DNA from: Ignavibacteria bacterium RIFCSPLOWO2_12_FULL_56_21
GTDB taxonomy: Bacteria; Bacteroidota; Ignavibacteria; UBA10030
NCBI GenBank assembly: GCA_001802945.1
Contig: MHAK01000099.1
Location: forward strand, 1-53,468
Direction of reading: 5' to 3'
DNA length: 53,468 bases
Translations under genes and position numbers: made by a program
Part shown: positions 1 to 7,886 of the stretch, piece after piece
Layout of the letters: the number at the start of each line of letters is the position of its first letter
Numbering within the stretch: position 1 is the first letter of the stretch
The notes under the pieces: generated by a model
What the model was told of the DNA's origin: nothing
The model's input: the letters and a program-made list of their open reading frames with translations, nothing else
The model's database searches: none

Positions 1-1731
1 CGCGACGCCATAGAGGCGCCTGAAATAGTCGACGGGTCCTGCAAACCCGAGATGCTGAAGCTTTGTAATTCCCTCTTCCGCGTATGCCTTGACGGCTCTG
101 TAGAAAGCGGGAATAGGTTCAACGTAGCTTTCGGGGAAGGAACACACTATTCCGCCGCTGTACGACTGCTTCGCATACAATAAATTGTCGTGTCGAAGCT
201 CCGCCCATGAAGCGAGCTGCGTGTTCATTTTCTGTTGCCACCAGGCCGCAGTCCGCATGAAGGCGGGAAACTGCGAACGGTCGGCTGGAGGGTTCAATGT
301 TCGTATCGACTGCAGCCAGGCGTTATAAAGTGTGCTTGTCCAGAATGACTGATCGTAAGAATCTACGAGATACCGAAGTGCCGCAAGGTTGGAGCCGTAA
401 TGATATTCGTTCAACTCCGGTTCCAGCAGTTGTGCAGCACCGTCGTTGCCGAGCGCAAAGAGAATGTCGAGGGTAGAAGGGAGCATCCGGGTGACCTTCA
501 ACCCGTTGTAAACGATTCGGTCGTAGACAACGCTCGCCGTGACATACGAATCGATCACAAACCGCTGACCGAATATCATGAACGCGGACGGCGTTTGTAT
601 CTGATCGGGTGACATCGGATCTGTGATGAAGATCTGAGACAAGATCCGCTGACCCGCAAACGACTGATCTGTCAGCGTTTGCTGAAAGCGGCGGACCATG
701 GCAGTATCCGTCATTTCGTCGGCAGACACAAAGCCTGTTAAGCTCCTCATCGTTCGAAGGTCGTCATACGTGACGTTATCGGATTCTCCCACGAAATGGC
801 GAATGATATTGTCTGCACGTACGAGCCGCTCGAGCTGACCCGACCCTTCCAACGCCTCCAGCAGAAGGTAAGAATCGATCATCTGACGTTGAACGCTGCT
901 GTCTGATTGTACGGGTTTCCCATCAACCTCCGGGCTGGTCAGATACAGTTCCGTTCGACCCATCCAGATCATTGCCCGAAAATAGTTGCCCAACGCCTCG
1001 GAATCTGTGTAGTGCCCGCGAACTTTGAACTGACTGAAATCGATCGTTCGAGCTTCGTACGAAAAAAGCGGATACTGGGAAGGTGTCAAACTTCCGATGG
1101 AGGCGAGGAGTGGGTTCACCGTTGACCAGTTCTCAGAATAGTACGGTTGGCATGTTGTGCCAAGAAGAGTTCGGGCAACCGTGAGATACACATCGACGTC
1201 CCGGAGTGACAACCTCATCCCGGGAGTGTTGCCGTAAGCCGATTGGAGTGTCGGGAGATACGCATGCATGTGCAGCAGCAAAGAGTCGATCGTCGGAATA
1301 AGGTAATCCACCTCGACGTTCTTGAGAATGACGTCATACGACATGTGCATCGAGTGCAGTATCGCATCCGTCGACACAAATACGGGGAGATCCCTGTGAA
1401 ACAGCTCCACGAGAGCTTGTCCAAATGATTCGTATGTCAACCTTTCAGAAACCACAAAGCCGTGCGATTGAAAGAGAGATCGTTCATCCGAAGTCAGTGA
1501 GTAATACGACGAGATCGTATCGTAATACTGTCCTTCGGAAGGATTATAAGAAACGGTCGCGGTAAATATTCCGGCCTCATGGAGAGCTCGGAGCCCGGAG
1601 GCGTCGAGATTCTGGTGGGTCGACAGGAATTGCCGATACGCGTCGACGGTGAAAGAGCTCGGGGACTGTGCGGAGGATTCGAAGGGAAGAGCGACGAAGA
1701 TGAAAAAGGCACACGCGGAAAGAGCTTTCAT
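1..1731 (-). CDS. DUF3160 family secreted protein, 3' end outside the window
   Basis: The reading frame is open from the ATG at 1731-1729 down to base 1 (577 codons), so the C-terminus lies beyond the window. The first 22 or so residues are a signal peptide ending in ESSAQ, implying export. The assignment to DUF3160 rests on recognised sequence: a central VFVSTDAILHSMHMSYDVIL stretch and, near the visible end, WAELRHDNLLYAKQSY followed by ESYVEPIPAFYRAV, which is the hallmark block of the family. DUF3160 proteins are large secreted proteins of unknown biochemical function, frequent in Ignavibacteria-like and deltaproteobacterial genomes. No catalytic residues can be named. It faces away from the rest of the window, so it is probably not co-transcribed with anything shown here. 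Confidence 0.85.
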   Translation of the reverse strand, partial: MKALSACAFFIFVALPFESSAQSPSSFTVDAYRQFLSTHQNLDASGLRALHEAGIFTATVSYNPSEGQYYDTISSYYSLTSDERSLFQSHGFVVSERLTYESFGQALVELFHRDLPVFVSTDAILHSMHMSYDVILKNVEVDYLIPTIDSLLLHMHAYLPTLQSAYGNTPGMRLSLRDVDVYLTVARTLLGTTCQPYYSENWSTVNPLLASIGSLTPSQYPLFSYEARTIDFSQFKVRGHYTDSEALGNYFRAMIWMGRTELYLTSPEVDGKPVQSDSSVQRQMIDSYLLLEALEGSGQLERLVRADNIIRHFVGESDNVTYDDLRTMRSLTGFVSADEMTDTAMVRRFQQTLTDQSFAGQRILSQIFITDPMSPDQIQTPSAFMIFGQRFVIDSYVTASVVYDRIVYNGLKVTRMLPSTLDILFALGNDGAAQLLEPELNEYHYGSNLAALRYLVDSYDQSFWTSTLYNAWLQSIRTLNPPADRSQFPAFMRTAAWWQQKMNTQLASWAELRHDNLLYAKQSYSGGIVCSFPESYVEPIPAFYRAVKAYAEEGITKLQHLGFAGPVDYFRRLYGVA

Positions 1732-1917
1732 GGCACACCTCTGAGAAACGTGCAGAAAGGAGCACCTGATTCGGAAAGAAATGTACTCCGTCCCAAGCCA
1801 AACTTCAACTTTCGATTCTCAGAATTGACACCCATTTTCATGTACATTCTACGTCATGCGGTCGGATCTGTTTGTCGGATTGTTCAACTGATCATTCCCA
1901 TCCGAAGGTTGGAAGAA

Positions 1918-2117
1918 ATGAAATACTTTCTGTTGAAATATGCAGCCCTGATCTTGATTGTACTCCCCGTTCAATCCCAAGAAACGACCCGCATTATCTC
2001 ATTCTGAACACCGCCATAGGAGGAGCCTGGCCGGGAAACCCGGATTCAACGACGGTGTTCCCGCAGTATCATGATGTCGACTATGTGAGAGTGTACCAGC
2101 GCAAGGGATATTTCTAG
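1918..2117 (+). pseudogene. Collapsed GH16 (laminarinase-type) glycoside hydrolase remnant
   Basis: An ATG at 1918 opens a good signal peptide (MKYFLLKYAALILIVLPVQS) that stops at 2007. Starting at about 1983 in another frame, the sequence encodes NDPHYLILNTAIGGAWPGNP and then PQYHDVDYVRVYQ, ending at 2117. That is the last part of a family 16 glycoside hydrolase, whose C-terminus normally reads LILN.A.GG.WPGNPD...FP....VDYVRVYQ. The catalytic core with the ExDxxE motif is absent. The simplest reading is that one internal deletion fused the secretion signal to the extreme C-terminus out of frame, leaving a dead gene of about 200 bases. GH16 enzymes cleave beta-1,3- or beta-1,3-1,4-glucans, so the lineage has probably lost one secreted glucanase here. 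Confidence 0.75.
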
Positions 2118-2149
2118 CAACATCACGAATCGATTTCAGTGTCGATCAA

Positions 2150-2183
2150 AAGGCCCGGGTGAGTGCTCGGGCCTTCTTGTTTT
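2150..2183 (+). terminator. Rho-independent terminator after the GH16 remnant
   Basis: A perfect 8-bp stem (AAGGCCCG at 2150-2157 and CGGGCCTT at 2168-2175) with a 10-nt loop is followed by a T-rich tail (CTTGTTTT). It lies 32 bases after the remnant's stop, as would be expected of the ancestral gene's terminator. Confidence 0.75.
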
Positions 2184-2455
2184 CTGAAGTTCTTACAACA
2201 TCGCCGCAGATCTGCTTCATCGACGTCTGTCTCAGAACTGGTGTGATGCCCGGCACGTAAGGCTGCACATTGAAGAGGAAGATAGGTCCGCCCGTGGGCA
2301 TTACCTTGACTTTGCACTCAGTCTGAGCGAACTTTATGGACCGATTGGTTCTCTATATGACATGCCCGCCTGATTTCTTTCAGTCTGCGTCACACCGTGT
2401 GTACATTCCCTCCAACCTGAAACATGTGCGAACTTTCACCCTTGGGAGATCTCTC
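2184..2455 (+). other. Intergenic leader before the large repeat protein
   Basis: No gene is supported in these 272 bases. An in-frame ATG at 2336 could extend the next protein by 40 residues, but the added peptide is not signal-like and the natural signal peptide starts at 2456. A TTGACT at 2306-2311 could be a -35 element, but I see no matching -10 at normal spacing, so no promoter is called. Confidence 0.5.
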
Positions 2456-5400
2456 ATGAAGTCTTTCGTGCTCGGTTGTCTGCTTGCCGTTCTTTGCACG
2501 ATGGCATCAGCCCAGACAAACGTCTCCGGTACGATCAGCAAGGACAGCACCTGGACACTGTCCGCGAGTCCCTATGTTGTGACGGGGAATGTCATCGTCA
2601 ATACAGCATGGACACTCACTGTAGACTCAGGAGTCGTGGTGCGATTCCAAGGCAATACCAGTCTGATAGTCTACGGTTCGATTGCAGCGCGGCACGTCGT
2701 TTTTACCTCGGCGAAAGACACCGCGGGAGGTTCTCCCTCCAGGGGCGACTGGAATTCGATCCAAATCGGAGATTACAGCACCGCCGGTGACGGTTCGTTC
2801 GATACATGCGCGATCAAGTACGGGGGAACGAACTCGTTTCCTTCTGATGCCGCTAATGTCTTTGTCTACGGAGGAACGGCGACGTTTACTGGTTGCGACA
2901 TCTCTTTCTCGGAGAACTACGGGGTGATGTTCGCCGGCGGCTCGGCCGCTGTCAATGTCTCCTTCACGGGAAGCAGCGTTTTCTCGTGCGACTGGCCGTT
3001 GTCATATCGGGGGACTTCGGCGTTGTCGCTCAACGGCACGAACGTGTTGACAGGGAATACACATAACGGGATCTCATTGCGCTACTCAGAGCAGTCAGAT
3101 GCCCTCACTCTCCCGGCGGCATCAGTCCCGTATTACTTCCCCGGGAACTTCAACGTACGCGCCGCCGGTTCAATGACGATTGCATCCGGTAACATCTGCA
3201 AATTTGCTCAGTATGCGTCCTTGAACGTCGAGGGTGTCTTGCACGCGGTGGCGGCGGAGGGTGAGGACATCACGATTACGGCATATACCGACGACAACGC
3301 CGGCGGAGACACAAACGCGGACGCAACAGCTACGATTCCCGCCTCAAGCTATTGGGGCGGAGTGCTCTTCCAAAACTCCAGCGTTGATTCGTCGTGCGTC
3401 ATGCGACGTTCACACGTTCGATTCGCCGGGGCCTACAGGATCGGCGGCATCTCAATGTATAATGCGAGCCCAACCGTCGACAGCTGCGATCTGGCCAACA
3501 ATTTTTTTGGCGTCATGATGCAATCGGTGTCGAACCCGGTGTTTTCGAACAACGTCATCGGTTCGAGCGAGCTAGTGCCGATCGCCATTTCCTTCGCTGC
3601 GAATCCGGTCCTTTCGAATAATTCGTTCTCCTTCTCCGACAACCGGTATGACGCCATTGGACTCCTGGGCGGCACTCTGCCGGCGAATGCGACGCTACCG
3701 ATTCGGTCTATCACGAACATTGACAATGTTTCATACCTGTTGCTTGAAGACGTGGTCGTTCCCGTCGGGAGGGTCCTGACGATCCACGAGCGCGTTGTGA
3801 TCAAGGCGATAAACGACAATACCTATGTGTACGGTAGTCCGCGCATGACGATACAGGGCAAACTCATTGCGAGCGCCTCATCGGATTCGACAAGCATAGT
3901 CTTTACGTCGGCGCGGGACGACAATTTCGGAGACCCGTTCGATACAAACAAGGATGGAACGAGCACGGCGCCGCAAAGCGGTGATTGGGGCGGCATCGTA
4001 TTCGAAGGGTCGAGCGATGACTCGTCCGTCATGAATTTCTGCAAGATGAAGTACGGCAGGCTTCCAGGGACGTACTACAACACACGATATATCGGCGACG
4101 GCGCGATCACCATGGTGAATGCCAGCCCGACAATCTCCAATTGCGAGATCAAAGACGTTGTCTATGGCATTTACGCTTTCCAGTCGTCGAATCCAAAGAT
4201 CCTCAACACTACGTTTGTCAATACGCAGTATACTCCCGTTGCTATGTCGATCTCGGCGGACCCCACATTCTCCGGGAATATCTTCACGAACGTCGCGTGG
4301 AGAGCCCTCGGGATTATCGGTGAAAATCTGGGTTTCAGCGGAACGATTCGAAAGCGCGATGTGGCGGGTTTCGCGAACATTACCTACGTGCTCCTCGAGG
4401 ACGTCACGGTGAATTCCGGAACTGAAGTCACGGTCGACCCGGGCGTCGTCATCAAGATGAATAACTCGGGATTCTTCATCAACGGAGGCTTCAGGGCAAA
4501 GGGAACTGTGGCCGGTGGCATGGTCGTATTCACGTCGTTAAAGGACGACAACGTCGGGAATCCACAGGATTCCAATGGTGACGGTTCCTCGACGGCTCCT
4601 GCAAAAGGGGACTGGAAGACGATCCAATACCAAGGAACGAGCAACGACGGGTTCGCGCTGCTTGACAGCTGTACCATTCAATACGGCGGCAATTACGGAA
4701 GCAATTTTGGCAACGTCACATATGTGGATGCCGGCGGAGTTTTCTCGAATTCACTGTCCACCGACTCGTACCAATACGGTCTCTCCTGCGACGGCGGTTC
4801 GCAGCCGACAATAACCGGCGTTGATATCAGAAACAGCCGACTCGACCCCATTGCGATGTCGCTGAAGGCTGACCCGATCTTCACGAACATTACGTTCGCG
4901 GCCAACAGAAGCAACGGCATCAAAATATTGGAGGGGTCTTTATCGTCCAACGCCAGGCTACGGAAGCGCAGTGTGGCCGGATTCCCGAACATTGCCTACA
5001 TCGTTGAGTATCTCACCGTCGGGCAGAACGCAATTCTCACCATCGACCCAGGCGTGATCATCAAGTTCCCCGCTGGATACTATCAGCGATACATCACCGT
5101 CGAAGGGGGGTTGAAGGCGGAGGGCTCCGCAGCGCAGCACATCACATTCACTTCGCTGAATGACGATTACGCCGGTGACACAAACAACGACGGCAATACC
5201 GCAACACCGTCGCGGGGCGATTGGTACACGATCGCATTCACACCGACGAGCAACGACACCGCCAACGTCTTGCGTAACTGCGACATTCTCTATGGCGGCC
5301 AAAACGGCAGTTGGGACCCGAGCTACAAAGACTACGGCATGGTGCAGGTGAACAGCTCGCATGTGGTGATCGACTCCTGCTACTTCCAGCAATCGGCGAA

Positions 5401-7837
5401 GACCGCCATCGGAGTCTATGGAAGTGCAGATCCGATTATCACGAATTGCCAGATCAGCAATGTGGAGCTGATGCCGGTCAGTATGAGCATGTTCTCAAAT
5501 CCGGTGTTCGCGAACAACCTTGCACTGAATGTCGGTTACATGGCTTTGGGTATTGTGCCGGAGACGTATGCGGTCAACGCCACGATCCCCATGCGTAATT
5601 TTGGCGGCTACACGAACATCACGTATATGTTGATGACGGGTGCCTATTCGATCGTTCCAACCGTAAATTCCGGTACGACGATCACGGTTCCTGCCGGAGT
5701 GGTCTTCAAGTATTGGCCGATCGGTGCCGGAGGGAACCGATTCCAGGTCAACGGCTCGCTCGTTGTTGCCGGCACATCGGGATCTCCCGTTGTGTTTACC
5801 GACCCTCGGGACGACGCCTACGGCAATCCGATGGATTCGAACGGCGACGGCTTCTTGACCGTTCCGGAGATTGTCTCCTGTCCCGGCATCTCGTTCGCAG
5901 ACGTGAGCGACGATAGTCTCAGCTCGATCAAGTATGCGATGATCCGTTACTTCGATACCGGCATCTCGCTGCAACAAGCGTCGCCGGCGATCGAGCATTG
6001 CACGTTTGTTCGCAACAATTGGGGCGTCCTGCTCAACGGCGTTTCGTCACCATCCTTGGACAGCTGCGCTTTTGTCGACCTGGAATATGCTCCGATGTTG
6101 ATTTCCCTGGTCTCGTATCCGAGATCGACTCCGGGAAACACCATCGCGGGATCTACGTATCGGGGCATTGGAGTCGTGGACGAAACACTTGCGCAGGATA
6201 TTACGCTTCAGAAAAGGAACTTTGCCGGCATCACAAATATCCCGTACGCCTTCGACCACTACACCGTGGGAACCGGGGCCGTCATGACCGTCCAGCCCGG
6301 AGTTATCCTGAAATTCCGGCCGGGGGGATGGCTCTCGGTAAAGAAGGGCCTGATGGCACTTGGAGGAAATCATCCTGACAGCACGATCGTCTTCACGGAC
6401 CTCCACGATGACTATTACGGAGGGGACACGAACGCCGATAGCTCGGACACGAATCCTGATGTACAGTATGGGTATTCCAACTGGAACGGCCTTGTGTTCG
6501 AAGGCGAAGCGCTCGACCCATTGTGCCAAATGGATCATACGGTCGTCCGGTATGCGACGTATTACTGGAGCAGCACTGCCAGCGGCATTCGCGTCAACAA
6601 CGCATCGCCGACGATCATGCACAGCGTGCTGTCGAAGAATAAGGTCGGCCTGTCGATCATCGGATCGTCCAATCCGGTCATTCAGTATTCCGACATCTAC
6701 GAGAACTGGGAATTCGGCGTCAATTATCCGTCGCCCGTGTTCTCAGTCGATGCCCGCTGGAACTGGTGGGGCAGCAATACCGGCCCAACCCACTCTTCGA
6801 ATCCTGCCGGCACCGGGGACGACATATCGAGCGGCATCAATTATACTCCGTATCTAACGACGGGATCGGGCAATCCAATCGCCGGCGATGTCAGCCTGAA
6901 CGGACGTGTGCAGGCATTTGACGCATCGTTGATCCTGAAATATTCGGTGAATCCGCATGGCGTTGATTCTCTCAGCGCACGACAGATACAAGTGGGTGAT
7001 GTCAGCGGTAACGGCGGTCCGGACACTGTGGCGGTCACCCCGTACGACGCGTCTCTGGTGCTTCAATACGTCGTCGGGCTCGTTGGGGCATTTCCAGTCG
7101 AGGTCAATCGCATCGCACATCCCGATGCATTGAAGGATCAGCCATATGCGGTTGAGAAGCAGGTGTCGGCCTCATTGACGCTTGGCTCCTCTGCGGCAAA
7201 ACGGGGCGTGCGAGTGACAATTCCCATGGAGATTGCGGATGTTGCCGGAGTCGCCTCGATCCAGGCCATCGTGCGATTTGACCCCGACGTGTTGACGGTC
7301 GATAATGTAGCGCCCTCGGGTATCGGTACAGGATTGAACTTCACTTCCTTTATCGACAAAGGCGAGATCAGGTTGGCTTTTGCTGGGGATAGAATCCTGG
7401 AAACGGGCGGGAGATTGGCGGAGCTGTCTTTCCAGGTGTCTGAAGAAGTCCGAGGGAAAGTGTCGACTCCCGTCACGATCACGCATGTTCTGGCGAACGA
7501 GCAGAACCTGACAGCGCGGGCGGTGGGCGGAACGATCGACGTTACCGGAAAGCCCGAATCGTTCGCGCTGTTCCAGAACTACCCGAATCCGTTCAACCCG
7601 ACGACAACGATCAGTTTCCAGGTTCCTGATGACCGTTCACGCATACGCGTGGTCATCTTCAATCTGCTCGGCCAGCAGGTTCGCACGCTGGAGGACGGAG
7701 TGCGCGACGCGGGAGTGCACAAGATGGTGTGGGACGGTCGGAATGACGCGGGCGTCGCTCAACCGAGCGGAGTGTACCTCTGCCAACTGCGCTCCGGGTC
7801 GTTCGTGCAGACGCGCAAATTGACGATGATGAAATGA
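2456..7837 (+). CDS. Giant secreted repeat protein with dockerin-like, cohesin-like and type IX sorting domains
   Basis: 1793 residues. The start at 2456 is chosen because it begins a clear signal peptide (MKSFVLGCLLAVLCTMASAQ) behind a GGGAG ribosome site. Residues of roughly 20 to 1450 form seven units of about 200 residues. Each has a VDPGVVIKF-type strand, a VFTS..DD segment, an Asp-rich loop such as DSNGDGSSTAP and a GDW..I.F strand, resembling a right-handed beta-helix. Bases 6886-7083 encode two dockerin-like repeats (GDVSLNGRVQAFDASLILKY and GDVSGNGGPD...YDASLVLQY). Bases of about 7163-7545 encode a cohesin-like beta sandwich. The end (7556-7834) is a type IX sorting domain with QNYPNPFNPTTTISF and a final GVYLCQL..G...Q.RKL. 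It is probably a surface-anchored or released protein whose ligand is unknown. It forms an operon-like pair with the three-cohesin protein 49 bases downstream. Confidence 0.85.
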   Translation: MKSFVLGCLLAVLCTMASAQTNVSGTISKDSTWTLSASPYVVTGNVIVNTAWTLTVDSGVVVRFQGNTSLIVYGSIAARHVVFTSAKDTAGGSPSRGDWNSIQIGDYSTAGDGSFDTCAIKYGGTNSFPSDAANVFVYGGTATFTGCDISFSENYGVMFAGGSAAVNVSFTGSSVFSCDWPLSYRGTSALSLNGTNVLTGNTHNGISLRYSEQSDALTLPAASVPYYFPGNFNVRAAGSMTIASGNICKFAQYASLNVEGVLHAVAAEGEDITITAYTDDNAGGDTNADATATIPASSYWGGVLFQNSSVDSSCVMRRSHVRFAGAYRIGGISMYNASPTVDSCDLANNFFGVMMQSVSNPVFSNNVIGSSELVPIAISFAANPVLSNNSFSFSDNRYDAIGLLGGTLPANATLPIRSITNIDNVSYLLLEDVVVPVGRVLTIHERVVIKAINDNTYVYGSPRMTIQGKLIASASSDSTSIVFTSARDDNFGDPFDTNKDGTSTAPQSGDWGGIVFEGSSDDSSVMNFCKMKYGRLPGTYYNTRYIGDGAITMVNASPTISNCEIKDVVYGIYAFQSSNPKILNTTFVNTQYTPVAMSISADPTFSGNIFTNVAWRALGIIGENLGFSGTIRKRDVAGFANITYVLLEDVTVNSGTEVTVDPGVVIKMNNSGFFINGGFRAKGTVAGGMVVFTSLKDDNVGNPQDSNGDGSSTAPAKGDWKTIQYQGTSNDGFALLDSCTIQYGGNYGSNFGNVTYVDAGGVFSNSLSTDSYQYGLSCDGGSQPTITGVDIRNSRLDPIAMSLKADPIFTNITFAANRSNGIKILEGSLSSNARLRKRSVAGFPNIAYIVEYLTVGQNAILTIDPGVIIKFPAGYYQRYITVEGGLKAEGSAAQHITFTSLNDDYAGDTNNDGNTATPSRGDWYTIAFTPTSNDTANVLRNCDILYGGQNGSWDPSYKDYGMVQVNSSHVVIDSCYFQQSAKTAIGVYGSADPIITNCQISNVELMPVSMSMFSNPVFANNLALNVGYMALGIVPETYAVNATIPMRNFGGYTNITYMLMTGAYSIVPTVNSGTTITVPAGVVFKYWPIGAGGNRFQVNGSLVVAGTSGSPVVFTDPRDDAYGNPMDSNGDGFLTVPEIVSCPGISFADVSDDSLSSIKYAMIRYFDTGISLQQASPAIEHCTFVRNNWGVLLNGVSSPSLDSCAFVDLEYAPMLISLVSYPRSTPGNTIAGSTYRGIGVVDETLAQDITLQKRNFAGITNIPYAFDHYTVGTGAVMTVQPGVILKFRPGGWLSVKKGLMALGGNHPDSTIVFTDLHDDYYGGDTNADSSDTNPDVQYGYSNWNGLVFEGEALDPLCQMDHTVVRYATYYWSSTASGIRVNNASPTIMHSVLSKNKVGLSIIGSSNPVIQYSDIYENWEFGVNYPSPVFSVDARWNWWGSNTGPTHSSNPAGTGDDISSGINYTPYLTTGSGNPIAGDVSLNGRVQAFDASLILKYSVNPHGVDSLSARQIQVGDVSGNGGPDTVAVTPYDASLVLQYVVGLVGAFPVEVNRIAHPDALKDQPYAVEKQVSASLTLGSSAAKRGVRVTIPMEIADVAGVASIQAIVRFDPDVLTVDNVAPSGIGTGLNFTSFIDKGEIRLAFAGDRILETGGRLAELSFQVSEEVRGKVSTPVTITHVLANEQNLTARAVGGTIDVTGKPESFALFQNYPNPFNPTTTISFQVPDDRSRIRVVIFNLLGQQVRTLEDGVRDAGVHKMVWDGRNDAGVAQPSGVYLCQLRSGSFVQTRKLTMMK
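2713..6460 (+). repeat. Seven in-gene repeats of about 620 bases with Asp-rich loops
   Basis: Aligning the VFTS..DD landmarks by eye gives units near 2713, 3290, 3916, 4543, 5162, 5810 and 6407, so the period is about 577 to 648 bases. Six of the seven carry a DxNxDG-like loop (DTNADA, DTNKDG, DSNGDG, DTNNDG, DSNGDG, DTNADS) of the kind that binds calcium in EF-hand-like and thrombospondin type 3 loops. The first unit lacks it. The DNA copies are diverged, so the array is old rather than a recent tandem expansion. Confidence 0.75.
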
Positions 7838-7886
7838 ACGCGACATCGGTTGATCCTGTCCTCCAACGATTTCCTCGGAGAGAACA

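Noticed and set aside
1579-2007. 142-codon open frame across the start of the DUF3160 gene
   Set aside because: Most of it is antisense to the DUF3160 signal-peptide region; only its last 30 codons, from the ATG at 1918, make sense, as the signal peptide of the GH16 remnant.
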